DNA of 28,082 nucleotides from Treponema sp. (GTDB lineage: Bacteria > Spirochaetota > Spirochaetia > Treponematales > Breznakiellaceae). The DNA is taken from the NCBI GenBank assembly GCA_031275035.1, contig JAISPH010000156.1:1-28082 (forward strand). The letters are read 5' to 3'. A program made the position numbers and the translations under genes. The notes below the pieces were generated by a model. That model saw only the letters and a program-made list of their open reading frames with translations, was not told the origin of the DNA and searched no databases. Of the stretch, positions 15,605-23,899 are shown piece by piece. Each line of letters opens with the position of its first letter. The first letter of the stretch is position 1.

Positions 15605-16870
15605 ATGGAACAGTTTATCGAACAGGCGCCTACCTATGAAGAGTGTATCCGCAAGGTCCGCTCCAAGTACGGAGAATGGGCTAAGATAAATGTGATGCTC
15701 CAGAAAACGGTGCGGATTGGGGGCGGGCCCTTCAATTGGTTTTCCCGGGAAGGGGTGGAGCTGACCGGAACCGTTTCCCAGGGTTTCAGAAATACCGCGG
15801 GCTATTCCGGCCAGGCTCCCCAGCGGCCCCTGGATTTTGAGGAGGAAAAGCGGCGGCAGGAGGCGGAGAAGGCAAAGCTTCTGGCCATAGCGGGAAAGCC
15901 CGACGCCGCCTTCCAGGCGCTGGCCAAAGACGTTAAATTTATCAAGGAACAGCTTGAAACCGCCGCCGCCGCAGCCCCCGGAGAACATCCTGCCCTGAGC
16001 CGGCTTGAGGATATCCTGACCCTGAATGATTTTTCCCCGGCTTTTATCAGAAAGATCCTGGACCGGGCAAGGAAAGAACTGTCCCTGGAGGACCTGGAGG
16101 ATGATAACCTGGTCCAGGACCGGGCGGTAGAATGGATAGGGGAAACCATAACCCTGGACGACGGGGCCCAGGCAAAGCCCTGGGATTCCCGGCGGGGACC
16201 CCGGATCATGATCCTGGTGGGGCCCACCGGCGTAGGGAAAACTACCACCGTTGCCAAGCTGGCGGCCCTTTTCAGCCTGGGAGCCGCTCCCGGGCTGAAG
16301 CCCCTCCCGGTACGGATTATCACGATTGACGTTTTTCGCATGGGGGCTGCGCAGCAAATAGAAAAATACGCCGAAATTCTGGATATCCCCGTTTCGGTGG
16401 TGAAAAGCCAGGGGGAATTCAGGCAGGTTCTGGCCCTTTACAAAGAGGATGTTGATCTGATCCTGGTCGATACCATCGGAAGGAGCCCCCAGGATGCGGT
16501 AGAATTGGGAGAGATGAAGCTGCTCCTGGATGTCTGCGGCTCCCAGGCGGATGTATACCTTGTCCTGGCGGCGGCTACCAAGGTCAGCGATATCCGGGAT
16601 ATACTGCGGCAGTTTGAACCCTTCAAGTACCGGTCGGTCATTGTTACCAAGCTGGATGAGACCAGGCGGGTAGGAAATGTGATAAGCGCCCTCTCCGAGG
16701 GGGGCAAATCCGCCGCCTATATAACCAGCCACCAGGATGTACCCCACGGCCTGCAGACCGCCACGGCGGTGAGTTTTCTGATTAACCTTGAAGAATTCCG
16801 TATAGACCGGGAGAAAATTGAAAAACGGTTTCCCCATGACGACTCAAAGATTATTCGATGGAGAGAATGA
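15605..16870 (+). CDS. flhF: Flagellar placement GTPase FlhF
   Basis: A 421-residue SRP-type GTPase. The N-terminal B domain is charged and ends in an Ala-rich linker (about 80-125). A helical N domain follows, then the G domain. Its motifs are the P-loop GPTGVGKTT (206-214), DVFRMGAAQQ (G2), DTIGRS (G3) and TKLDET (G4). FlhF marks the cell pole where flagella are built. In spirochetes this is the subpolar site, and FlhF works with FlhG. GGAAGAGG precedes the ATG. The 3' end overlaps flhG. Confidence 0.96.
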   Translation: MEQFIEQAPTYEECIRKVRSKYGEWAKINVMLQKTVRIGGGPFNWFSREGVELTGTVSQGFRNTAGYSGQAPQRPLDFEEEKRRQEAEKAKLLAIAGKPDAAFQALAKDVKFIKEQLETAAAAAPGEHPALSRLEDILTLNDFSPAFIRKILDRARKELSLEDLEDDNLVQDRAVEWIGETITLDDGAQAKPWDSRRGPRIMILVGPTGVGKTTTVAKLAALFSLGAAPGLKPLPVRIITIDVFRMGAAQQIEKYAEILDIPVSVVKSQGEFRQVLALYKEDVDLILVDTIGRSPQDAVELGEMKLLLDVCGSQADVYLVLAAATKVSDIRDILRQFEPFKYRSVIVTKLDETRRVGNVISALSEGGKSAAYITSHQDVPHGLQTATAVSFLINLEEFRIDREKIEKRFPHDDSKIIRWRE

Positions 16871-17784
16871 TGGAAGATCAAGCTGAAAAACTGCGGGAAA
16901 TAATGCGGCAAAAGAACGGCCCCCGGGATAAATCTGCGGCGGTCAAACCCAGGGAGGCCAAGAAAACCCGGATCATCACTGTAACCAGCGGCAAGGGCGG
17001 GGTTGGAAAGACCAATATGTCGGTAAACATGGCCCTGGCCTATGCCCGGATGGGAAAAAAGGTGGTGGTCATGGACGCCGATCTGGGTCTTGCCAATGTG
17101 AACGTCATGCTGAACATGATCCCCAAATTCAATCTCTATCATGTGATCCGCAAGCAGAAAACCATGAAAGAAATCATGGTGGAAACCGATTACGGCATTT
17201 CCATCGTGGCCGGAGCCTCGGGATTTTCCAAAATCGCCAATCTTACCGAGGACGAGCGGCAGAATTTTATCAGCGAACTGGATACCCTTTCCAATGCGGA
17301 CATCATCATCATCGACACCAGCGCCGGCGTTTCCAGCAATGTAATGGACTTTATCGCCGCCGCGGATGACGCGGTGATCATCACCACACCGGAACCTACG
17401 GCCATCACCGATGCCTACGGCATTATCAAGATCATCGCCACCGAGATAGACAGCCTCAACATGGGGCTCAAACTGGTGATAAACCGGGTCAAGTCCGTGG
17501 GAGAGGCCAGGAAGGTGGCGGACCGGATGACCAATATTGCGGGCCAGTTTTTGAACCTCAAGGTGGAGTATCTGGGCTTTGTCTATGACGACGCCGTGGT
17601 TTCCCAGGCGGTGCTGCGGCAGCGGCCCTTTATGGTAATCGACCCCAAGTGCAAGGCCTCCCAGTGCGTTCAGCATATTGTGGGCCGTATGGAAAAGAGC
17701 GAAGTCCGGGAAAGCGGGGGCCTGGGCAATATGATGCGGCGTCTTTTTGGCCGGGGGGACCAGGTGAGGGACGGCGGTGTTTAA
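16858..17784 (+). CDS. flhG: Flagellar number regulator FlhG (MinD-like ATPase, YlxH/FleN)
   Basis: A MinD/ParA-family ATPase of about 308 residues. It has the deviant Walker A motif SGKGGVGKTN near residue 43, DADLGLANVN, and the Walker B-like IIIIDTSAGVSS. The N-terminus includes the activator helix that stimulates FlhF GTPase (QAEKLREIMRQK). The end is basic, and no MinD membrane-targeting amphipathic helix is obvious. Three in-frame ATGs (16858, 16867, 16870) exist. The last two form a TGATG-type junction with the flhF stop and may be the true start. Confidence 0.92.
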   Translation: MERMMEDQAEKLREIMRQKNGPRDKSAAVKPREAKKTRIITVTSGKGGVGKTNMSVNMALAYARMGKKVVVMDADLGLANVNVMLNMIPKFNLYHVIRKQKTMKEIMVETDYGISIVAGASGFSKIANLTEDERQNFISELDTLSNADIIIIDTSAGVSSNVMDFIAAADDAVIITTPEPTAITDAYGIIKIIATEIDSLNMGLKLVINRVKSVGEARKVADRMTNIAGQFLNLKVEYLGFVYDDAVVSQAVLRQRPFMVIDPKCKASQCVQHIVGRMEKSEVRESGGLGNMMRRLFGRGDQVRDGGV

Positions 17785-18394
17785 TCCCAGGCTGTACGTC
17801 ATTGCCGGTGGCGCGGGTTTCATTCTCTCCCTGCTGATAGGTTTTATCAGCGGCGCCGGGTTCCTCGCTGCCCTGCTCCGGGCTTTGGCCTTTGCCGTGA
17901 TCTTTGCCCTTTTTGCGGGGGGCGCCTACTGGGTGATAGGCCAGTTTCTGCCGGAGCTGCTTTCCTCCGGTTCGGAAGAGGAAATTCCCGGCTCCCGGAT
18001 CAATATATCCGTCAACGGGGACGATGCGGAAGAGCAGGGGGGTGTCCTGGACCCCAATTCCGACTCTTTTGGGGAAAATGTTTTGGGTCTGGATCAGAAG
18101 GGTGAAGAAGGCTATACTTCAAAGGGAGAGGCGGGAGAAGGACCCCTGCCGGGGGCTTCGTTCTCCATAGCGGTTCCCACGGCGGCCGATGCGGACGGAG
18201 CCGGCGAAGTGGATACCCTGCCGGATTTAGACGCCATGGCGGAAGTCTTTATCCCGGTCATGGACGAGGGTCAACCCCAGGAGGTTTCCAGGCCGGCCAG
18301 CGGTAATAAACCCGAAAAATTAGACGGAGACTTTAACGCCAAAGAAATGGCTTCGGCCATACAAACCATATTAAAACGAGATGAAAAAGGATAG
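17777..18394 (+). CDS. Uncharacterised membrane protein between flhG and fliA
   Basis: A 205-residue protein with no recognised catalytic motif. Two closely spaced hydrophobic segments occupy about residues 8-28 and 32-58. A long acidic, Gly/Ser/Asp-rich and probably disordered region follows, then a short C-terminal helix ([20 protein letters not shown]). The start is GTG 17777, overlapping the flhG stop by 8 bp, with AGGTGAGGG just upstream. The end overlaps fliA by 14 bp. Its tight coupling between flhG and fliA suggests a flagellar or sigma-factor-related role. It occupies the position of the unrelated-looking Bacillus swrB. Function is unknown. Confidence 0.8.
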   Translation: MFNPRLYVIAGGAGFILSLLIGFISGAGFLAALLRALAFAVIFALFAGGAYWVIGQFLPELLSSGSEEEIPGSRINISVNGDDAEEQGGVLDPNSDSFGENVLGLDQKGEEGYTSKGEAGEGPLPGASFSIAVPTAADADGAGEVDTLPDLDAMAEVFIPVMDEGQPQEVSRPASGNKPEKLDGDFNAKEMASAIQTILKRDEKG

Positions 18395-19211
18395 GGTTAT
18401 GGGGAATGTCCTCGGGAACAAGGCGCCGCCTTGTTCCTCCGAACAGAAAGCTGAAGATGCGCTCTGGCTTGAGTACCGCCGGGGCAGGGACCCGAAGATC
18501 CGAGAAACCTTTATAAAACAGTACGCCCCGTTGGTAAAGTATGTCGCCGGAAAAGTGGCGGTGGGCATGCCCCACAATGTAGAATTCGACGACCTGGTAG
18601 GATTTGGGGTCTTCGGCCTTCTGGACGCCATCGACAAATTCGATCCCGATAAAAACGTAAAATTCAAAACCTATGCGGTAACCCGGATCCGGGGCGCCAT
18701 CTTTGACGAACTGCGCTCTATTGACTGGGTTCCCCGCTCGGTACGGCAGAAGACCAGGGAGGTGGAGGACGCCATTGGTTCCCTGGAAGCCCAGCTGGGA
18801 AGGACTGCCACGGATCAGGAAATTGCCAACTCCCTGGGCATAAACGAGGAAGAGTATCAAAAGACGATAATGAAAATTTCCGGCACCGCCATTCTTTCCC
18901 TGAATGACGTGTGGTTTTCCGGGGACGAGAACGACAAGGTTTCCATAGAAAACAGTATAGAGGCGCCTTCGAGCCTCAATCCCGATGTTATTGTAGAAAA
19001 AGATGAAATCCGCCGGGTAATAGTGGACGCCATTAACGAACTGCCCGATAAAGAAAAGAAGATACTGGTCCTGTATTACTATGAGGATTTGACCCTTAAA
19101 GAAATTGGTCAGGTGCTGGAGGTAACCGAGTCCCGGGTGTCCCAGCTGCATACCAAGGCCATACTGCGGCTGCGGGCCAAATTGACCAATATCCGCAAGG
19201 GTATAGTCTAG
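18381..19211 (+). CDS. fliA: Flagellar RNA polymerase sigma factor FliA (sigma-28, WhiG group)
   Basis: A sigma factor of about 270 residues. Region 2 is [20 protein letters not shown] through [19 protein letters not shown] and the [17 protein letters not shown] stretch typical of FliA/WhiG. Region 3 follows. Region 4 is [38 protein letters not shown]. It directs RNA polymerase to flagellar class 3 promoters. Two starts are possible: ATG 18381 (overlaps the upstream gene by 14 bp) and ATG 18399, which has AAGG at 18387-18390. No anti-sigma factor FlgM is seen in the window. A strong hairpin lies just inside the coding start. Confidence 0.95.
   Translation: MKKDRVMGNVLGNKAPPCSSEQKAEDALWLEYRRGRDPKIRETFIKQYAPLVKYVAGKVAVGMPHNVEFDDLVGFGVFGLLDAIDKFDPDKNVKFKTYAVTRIRGAIFDELRSIDWVPRSVRQKTREVEDAIGSLEAQLGRTATDQEIANSLGINEEEYQKTIMKISGTAILSLNDVWFSGDENDKVSIENSIEAPSSLNPDVIVEKDEIRRVIVDAINELPDKEKKILVLYYYEDLTLKEIGQVLEVTESRVSQLHTKAILRLRAKLTNIRKGIV
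18415..18437 (+). promoter_or_regulatory. Perfect 10-bp hairpin in the 5' coding part of fliA
   Basis: GGAACAAGGC (18415-18424) and GCCTTGTTCC (18428-18437) are perfectly complementary with a 3-nt loop. The hairpin starts 16 nt after ATG 18399 and 34 nt after ATG 18381. A stem this strong near the start codon can hinder the initiating ribosome. A role in holding FliA levels low is inferred. Confidence 0.55.
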
Positions 19212-19378
19212 CAGTCTGTTGCGCTTGTGGGTTTTCGCGCCGTCAGGGACGCAAAAACCCCGATTATCGGGCTGCGTCGGACTAAAAATCCGTGGGAGTT
19301 TGCAGGGTAAATTGGGGGTTTACGCGCGAAGCGCGGCAGACTTCCAGGTTGAAGCAGGTATCCCCTCAGGGAGCGGCC
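19212..19378 (+). terminator. Structured gap after fliA with several hairpins
   Basis: GGGTTTT-c-GCG (19229-19239) pairs with CGC-a-AAAACCC (19250-19260), 10 pairs around one mismatch. The 13-nt palindrome CCCGATTATCGGG overlaps it at 19259-19271. CGCGC/GCGCG (19323-19335) forms a third short stem with loop GAA. None has a classic T-run on the plus strand, so full termination is uncertain. It marks a break between the fla operon and fapA. Confidence 0.4.
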
Positions 19379-21340
19379 ATGGTTGATTTTGTTCAGCTTC
19401 AGCACCTCATCAAGGAACAGTTAACCCAGGACAGGGCCATTCAGAGCATCGACGCCGAAGGTCCCACCCTGGAAGCGGCGGTGGCGGAGGCCGCTACCCT
19501 TCTCAATCTTCCCGTGAGGCATTTGGAATACGAGGTGCTTATCCGGGGAAGTCCGGGTTTTCTGGGGACCGGCCAGAAAAACTGGAAGATCCGCGCCTAT
19601 GAGCGGAAGGTGGTCAAGGTTGAAGAGGTTCTGGCCGCCCTCGCCGGGGAGAGGGAAGAAGCGGCCGCGGCGGTGGTGGAGGACCGGGACGGCGACGCCT
19701 TTGTCCACCTGAGCCGGGACGGCGCCTTCCTCAAGGTGGTGCCGCCTATAGGCCGGGGCAAGAAGATCCACGAGGCCAAGGCCCTGGAGGCCCTTAACGC
19801 CCGCCTGGTTAAGGATATCGATACGGAGAAGGTCAGCGCCGTGGTTAGGGAAGCGGCCGGAATATATGTCCGGGTCGGCTCCTTTGAGCAGAATCCCGTC
19901 AACGACGCCATGCTTTCGCTGGACATTTCCGAACAGGAGATGAAAGCCTATATCCAGGTAAGCCCGCCGGGGGCGGGGGGCTGCGATATTCCGGTGGAAA
20001 CCTACCTGAGCTTTCTGAGGAATAACCGGGTTACCTACGGGGTAAAGGAAGATTTCCTGCGGGATTTTGCCGACCGGCCGGTTTTCAAGGAGCCGGTCTG
20101 CGTTGCCGAAGGGACCAGGCCCGTAAACGGACGGGACGCCTATATTCAGTATAACTTTGAAACCGATCAGACCACCCTGCGCCTGCGGGAAAGCTCCAAC
20201 GGGAGGGTGGACTTCAAGGAACTTAACATTATTCAGAATGTGGTGGAGGGCCAGCCCCTGGCCAAGAAGATCCCCGCCGAAAGCGGGACCGTGGGCAGAA
20301 CCGTTACGGGCAAGGTTATTCCCGCCAAAAGCGGCCGGGATATTGCCATCCCCCTGGGTAAAAATGTCCATGTGGGAGACGACGGCGCTACCGTCATCGC
20401 CGATATGAACGGTCAGGTGGTGGTGGTCTCGGGAAAGATCAATGTGGAGCCGGTGTACACCGTTCAGGGGAATGTGGATCTTAAAACCGGGAATATCATC
20501 TTCCTGGGAACGGTTATTATCAACGGCAATGTGGAAGACGGCTTTTCCGTTAAGGCCGCTGGCAATATCGAAGTGAACGGCACCGTGGAAAAGGCGGAAC
20601 TGGACGCCGAGGGGGACGTTATCGTTCACCAGGGCATTACCGGCAAGAGCGCCGGCATGGTCCGGGCGGGACGTTCCATCTGGGCCCGGTTTATCGAGAA
20701 CGCCACGGTGGAGGCGGGCAATATGGTGGTAGCCTCCGACGGCATCATCAATTCCCAGGTGGACGCCTTTAAGCGGATCATCTGCCAGGGCAAACGGGCC
20801 CACATTGTGGGCGGCCGGCACCGGGCTTCGGAGGAGATCACCGCCAAGATCCTGGGGAGCCCCACCAGCGGCACCGAGACCGTCTTTGAGGTGGGCTTCG
20901 ATCCCAAGAGCAAGGAAGAACTCAACCGGCTGGAAACCCGGAAGGCCGAATCGGAACGGCAGCTTGAGGAAATTCAGCTTAATCTCCAGACCCTTATCAA
21001 TATAAAGAAACAGCGCAAGTCCCTGCCGGAAGATAAAGAGGCCTATATGCAGGAACTGATGGACAAGCGTCAGATCCTGGTATCGGACATGCAGAAGATC
21101 AACGAGGATATCGGCAAGGTTCAAAATTTCCTTAACGGCCTTAAAACCAGGGGCCGGGTGTCGGCCTCAAGCAAGGTATATCCGGGGGTTAAGATCCTTA
21201 TCCGGGACGCCAAGGAAGATGTCCGCAACGAATACCGGGCGGTTACCTTTGTTCTGGAAAACGGGCTTATACGGGTAACCAAGTACGAAGAAACCAGCGA
21301 GGATATAAAGCGAGGACCCGATGGCTATACAGCCAATTGA
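19379..21340 (+). CDS. FapA-family (DUF342) protein with N-terminal Jag-N domain
   Basis: A 653-residue protein. Residues ~1-65 look like a Jag-N domain (TLEAAVAEAATLLNL ... GSPGFLGTG). Next is the FapA region with the repeated beta-helix pattern (VQGNVDLKTGNIIFLGTVIINGNVEDG and similar, about 350-480). A coiled coil covers about 520-590, with a C-terminal beta segment after it. FapA-like proteins often sit beside flagellar genes. In Vibrio, FapA links the pole-organising system to glucose PTS signalling. The role in spirochetes is unknown. ATG 19379 has GGGAG about 7 nt upstream. The open frame continues up to 19292 but without a ribosome site. Confidence 0.85.
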   Translation: MVDFVQLQHLIKEQLTQDRAIQSIDAEGPTLEAAVAEAATLLNLPVRHLEYEVLIRGSPGFLGTGQKNWKIRAYERKVVKVEEVLAALAGEREEAAAAVVEDRDGDAFVHLSRDGAFLKVVPPIGRGKKIHEAKALEALNARLVKDIDTEKVSAVVREAAGIYVRVGSFEQNPVNDAMLSLDISEQEMKAYIQVSPPGAGGCDIPVETYLSFLRNNRVTYGVKEDFLRDFADRPVFKEPVCVAEGTRPVNGRDAYIQYNFETDQTTLRLRESSNGRVDFKELNIIQNVVEGQPLAKKIPAESGTVGRTVTGKVIPAKSGRDIAIPLGKNVHVGDDGATVIADMNGQVVVVSGKINVEPVYTVQGNVDLKTGNIIFLGTVIINGNVEDGFSVKAAGNIEVNGTVEKAELDAEGDVIVHQGITGKSAGMVRAGRSIWARFIENATVEAGNMVVASDGIINSQVDAFKRIICQGKRAHIVGGRHRASEEITAKILGSPTSGTETVFEVGFDPKSKEELNRLETRKAESERQLEEIQLNLQTLINIKKQRKSLPEDKEAYMQELMDKRQILVSDMQKINEDIGKVQNFLNGLKTRGRVSASSKVYPGVKILIRDAKEDVRNEYRAVTFVLENGLIRVTKYEETSEDIKRGPDGYTAN

Positions 21341-21650
21341 TTTGCAGACCCTCTTTACCCAGGTGGAAAAGGTGGGCAAGAGCCAGGCCGCCCAGCGGGA
21401 GGGGTTCCAGATCCAGCAGACTCTCCAGGGTATTCAAGCCCAGCAGAAGACGGAAGAGCGGATTCAGTCGGTTAACGAGTCCCAGGATGTAGGGGAGGGG
21501 GCCGAGGCTGTTAAGGACCGTTCTTTCCGGAAGAACGGGGATCAGAAACAGGGCAAAGAAGGGGCCGGGGACAAAAACGCCGAAGAGCAGCCGGAGAGCC
21601 TGGTTATCCGGGATCCCGCCCTGGGAAAGATCATTGATGTAAGCGGATAG
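21321..21650 (+). CDS. Small hydrophilic protein, unknown, coupled to fapA
   Basis: A 109-residue soluble, charged protein with a Gln-rich N-terminal helix (DLQTLFTQVEKVGKSQAAQREGFQIQQTLQGIQ). A polar, Glu/Lys/Gly-rich and probably disordered middle follows, and the end is short and hydrophobic (LGKIIDVSG). No membrane segment or known motif. The first 20 bp overlap the end of fapA with GCGAGG just upstream, so translation is probably coupled. Function unknown. Conservation next to fapA would be the best guide. Confidence 0.75.
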   Translation: MAIQPIDLQTLFTQVEKVGKSQAAQREGFQIQQTLQGIQAQQKTEERIQSVNESQDVGEGAEAVKDRSFRKNGDQKQGKEGAGDKNAEEQPESLVIRDPALGKIIDVSG

Positions 21651-21671
21651 AACGGCTTTGCAGGACAGTTT

Positions 21672-22331
21672 ATGACCTTAGCAGTGCTTTTTTCCGCCGC
21701 CAGCCTTCTCCTCTGTGGTTTTTTCTTTATCTACATCAGGCGCAGAACCGGAGCGGAACGGCTTTTGGCGGAATTCAGGGAAGAGGTGGACAAGCTTATC
21801 GCCGAAATTGACGCCGTTACGGACCGGGACGCCCGGCTGGTGGAGGACCGGGTCAAAACCCTCCGGGCCCTGCTGGAAGATGCGGACCGCCGCATTACCC
21901 TCTATGCCCGGGAGCTGAACCGCCGCCGCAGCGAAGAATCCGCCTATGCCGCGCTTGGCCGTAAAGCCGGACATGCCAAAAGTTCCGCCGGAAATTCCGC
22001 CGCCGCAGGACCCGAAGGGACCGGCGGCAAGACGGCCGGAGACGCCGAGGCGCCGGTTGATCTGACCAGCGCCCTTGCCGCCTACAGCGCCGCAGAGGCC
22101 GGTCCGGTCCAGCCGAAGCCTCCGGGCGGGCCGGAAACCCCGGACAAAGCCGCCCAGGAACTGCCCCTCTTTGTCCGGACGGAACGGGAAATAGAACCGG
22201 CGCCCCTTCCCTTTGCGGAACAGGCGGCGGAGCTTTCCAAGTCGGGGCTTTCGCCGGATCTTATCGCCGCCCGGCTTGGTTCGACAGTGGCGGAGGTCAA
22301 AATGGCCATCGCCCTTTCCCGTCGGCGCTAA
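21672..22331 (+). CDS. Membrane-anchored coiled-coil protein with C-terminal helix-turn-helix-like end
   Basis: A 219-residue protein. An N-terminal membrane anchor (about 3-22) is followed by a coiled coil with many charged residues (about 28-85). Then comes an Ala/Pro/Gly linker and a conserved-looking C-terminal segment, LSPDLIAARLGSTVAEVKMAIALSRRR. The overall plan resembles the DUF6115-like proteins found after fapA in Firmicutes flagellar clusters. That family match is by layout only. It lies 21 bp after the preceding small gene, with GCAGGA before the ATG, and is the last gene of the plus-strand run. Confidence 0.75.
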   Translation: MTLAVLFSAASLLLCGFFFIYIRRRTGAERLLAEFREEVDKLIAEIDAVTDRDARLVEDRVKTLRALLEDADRRITLYARELNRRRSEESAYAALGRKAGHAKSSAGNSAAAGPEGTGGKTAGDAEAPVDLTSALAAYSAAEAGPVQPKPPGGPETPDKAAQELPLFVRTEREIEPAPLPFAEQAAELSKSGLSPDLIAARLGSTVAEVKMAIALSRRR

Positions 22332-22395
22332 CTGGAAGGCGGGCCGTGTCCGGAAACCGCTTCCGCAGGGGAACTTTAGAGGGGGGGAATCGGCC

Positions 22396-23457
22396 CTAAA
22401 TCTGGACCCTGAGGCCCACGCTGGCCCCGTAGTTCTGGTCCAGAAAGTTATACATGCCGGTAACATCCAGAATGATTTTCCATATATTGATGGCAAGCCC
22501 GCCGTAGGCCCTGAACCCGGCGGTAAAGACCTTTTCCTCGCCGGAAAGGCTGGTGGCGTCTACGTCAAAAGGAATTCCCAATTTAGCCAGATCGTCTCTT
22601 AGATTACCCATAGTGCCCGGTCCTCCTCCTCCTGAAAGGGTATACCCAATATTGCTATTCAGTCCGTAGCCGAAGGTGGACCAGCCGAAACTGCCCCCCA
22701 GCCCCAGATAGGGGGTAAAGATATAGATAAGCCGCTTGGAAACCTGGGCTTTAAGGTCCAGGGTCATATTGCTCCAGTCCAGATCAAGACTTGGGGCGGA
22801 TAAACTAACAATTCCTCCCGTAGTTCCATTTATTCCTGAAGGAACCGTCCATGTCATAGGCCCGCTTCCGACGGAGATCCCGCCGAATTTTTCACGGATA
22901 TAGTTAAAGCCAGCCCCCACGGAGATATTGGGCTTCCAGCCCCTGGACTCCTCCTTGAGCAGCGCATAGCGCACATCAAACCCCACAAAGGTATAGCTGA
23001 GGTTCATGTCCCCGATGTCCAGGGAGGGAAGGACCCCCGCCTTAACCCCCAGGTCGAAGGGGAGGAAGAAGCCCCCCAGCCGCAGTTCCCCCGCCGCCGC
23101 GGGAAGCGCAAATGCAAAAATATCGTCAAAATCACTGGAATCAATGCCGGCCTTTTTCAGCGCATCCAGGACCTTGTCCTTGCTGATCGAGGTAACCCCC
23201 GCCATAACCCCGATGCCGAAGTGGGGAGGCTTATTGACCAGCTTTTCCGGAGCCTTGTTGAGGATCTGGCCTATATACGCATCGGACCAGTTAAGCCCCA
23301 GGGTCGAATTGAAGGTAAGCCCCCTGGCCACATCCATGCCCAAATCGGTAAACGCATCGTAGGCGTTTCGTATATCAACGGAAGTCTGGGTAAAGGCCGG
23401 AGAAACGGCCAGCGCCAGAATAACCAGGACCAGGTATACTTTTTTCTTATTGTTCAT
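22396..23457 (-). CDS. Putative outer-membrane beta-barrel protein
   Basis: A 353-residue exported protein. The signal peptide MNNKKKVYLVLVILALAVSPAFTQ has a basic start, a hydrophobic core and a plausible cut after Ala or Gln. The rest alternates polar and hydrophobic residues with many Gly and aromatic positions (for example YTFVGFDVRYALL, YIFTPYLGLGGSFGWSTFGYGL). It ends in a strand, ASVGLRVQI, as barrel proteins do. AAAGGG lies upstream on the minus strand. It is convergent with the fla cluster and divergent from tRNA-Phe. It may belong to the DUF6588 group, but this is uncertain. Substrate unknown. Confidence 0.7.
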   Translation of the reverse strand: MNNKKKVYLVLVILALAVSPAFTQTSVDIRNAYDAFTDLGMDVARGLTFNSTLGLNWSDAYIGQILNKAPEKLVNKPPHFGIGVMAGVTSISKDKVLDALKKAGIDSSDFDDIFAFALPAAAGELRLGGFFLPFDLGVKAGVLPSLDIGDMNLSYTFVGFDVRYALLKEESRGWKPNISVGAGFNYIREKFGGISVGSGPMTWTVPSGINGTTGGIVSLSAPSLDLDWSNMTLDLKAQVSKRLIYIFTPYLGLGGSFGWSTFGYGLNSNIGYTLSGGGGPGTMGNLRDDLAKLGIPFDVDATSLSGEEKVFTAGFRAYGGLAINIWKIILDVTGMYNFLDQNYGASVGLRVQI

Positions 23458-23538
23458 ATAATTCCCTTTTTAGCAGTTTAGAGGACCCCTTCACTGGAAA
23501 ACGCCGGTAAACTGATCTGTATGGACATTCCTATGAAT

Positions 23539-23567
23539 ACTATACGGGTATTTTTCCCAAAAAACAA
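23539..23567 (-). promoter_or_regulatory. Candidate promoter of the minus-strand barrel gene
   Basis: On the minus strand TTGTTT (23567-23562) lies 17 nt before TATAGT (23544-23539). The -10 box is good (5/6) and the -35 weak (3/6). It would give a leader of about 75 nt and divides transcription from the tRNA promoter on the other strand. Confidence 0.3.
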
Positions 23568-23581
23568 CAACTTTCTTGATA

Positions 23582-23610
23582 TTGACTTTTTTTTTACTCC
23601 GGTATATAAA
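23582..23610 (+). promoter_or_regulatory. Promoter of tRNA-Phe
   Basis: TTGACT (23582-23587), a 17-nt spacer that is mostly T, and TATAAA (23605-23610) form a near-consensus sigma-70 promoter. A start near 23617 is 9 nt before the mature tRNA. Confidence 0.75.
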
Positions 23611-23625
23611 GACGGCATTAGAGAA

Positions 23626-23698
23626 GCCGCTGTAGCTCAGTTGGTAGAGCAAAGGACTGAAAATCCTTGTGTCGAGGGTTCGATTCCCTCTGGCGGCA
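23626..23698 (+). tRNA. tRNA-Phe (anticodon GAA)
   Basis: A 73-nt cloverleaf. The acceptor arms GCCGCTG and TGGCGGC include two G-U pairs. The D arm is AGCTCAGTTGGTAGAGC. The anticodon loop CTGAAAA has GAA at 23659-23661. The T arm is GAGGGTTCGATTCCCTC, and the discriminator base is A. CCA is not encoded and must be added. It stands alone between its own promoter and terminator. Confidence 0.97.
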
Positions 23699-23704
23699 TA
23701 TCGG

Positions 23705-23735
23705 GCCGTTTTTTGCTTTGCAAAAAACGGCTTTT
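23705..23735 (+). terminator. Rho-independent terminator of tRNA-Phe
   Basis: GCCGTTTTTTGC (23705-23716) and GCAAAAAACGGC (23720-23731) form a perfect 12-bp stem with loop TTT, followed by TTTT. It starts 7 nt after the tRNA. Confidence 0.85.
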
Positions 23736-23783
23736 GTATTCCAGGGGGGAATCGAAGGGTTCATCCCGCCGACGGCAAACGCC

Positions 23784-23836
23784 TTGACTTTTTATATGAC
23801 TATCCAGTAGCTTAAAAGAAGATATTGGATTTAAGC
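23784..23836 (+). promoter_or_regulatory. Possible promoter and inverted repeat before the cyclase gene
   Basis: TTGACT at 23784-23789 is a fair -35 box, but the best -10 (TAGCTT at 23808) is weak. A perfect 7-bp inverted repeat follows: GCTTAAA (23810-23816) and TTTAAGC (23830-23836). It could be an operator or a leader stem. Confidence 0.3.
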
Positions 23837-23847
23837 TGTTTGTTATT

Positions 23848-23878
23848 CGGAAACTGAGGTTTTCGAATAGCTCTATTG
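23848..23878 (+). promoter_or_regulatory. Second copy of the 31-nt leader element, before the cyclase gene
   Basis: CGGAAAC-TGAG-GTTTTCG (23848-23865) followed by a tail ending CTCTATTG matches 837-867 at 27 of 31 positions. One of the four changes turns a G-C pair into G-U, so the stem is kept. Its final TTG (23876) is in frame with the cyclase gene, as the TTG of the first copy (865) is with flbB. Confidence 0.6.
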
Positions 23879-23899
23879 CTAAAAAAGTTGGCTTATTGC

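Noticed and set aside
14675..16837. 720-codon open frame on the minus strand
   Set aside because: It is a mirror of flhA and flhF caused by codon bias in GC-rich DNA. The product is Gly/His/Gln-rich without any domain.
19421..21124. 567-codon open frame on the minus strand
   Set aside because: It is antisense to fapA, whose product is clearly a real protein. The minus-strand product has no recognisable fold.
22332..22395. Bidirectional terminator between the convergent genes
   Set aside because: Only a 5-bp stem (CGGAA/TTCCG) is visible, with no T-run on either side. I cannot support a terminator call.
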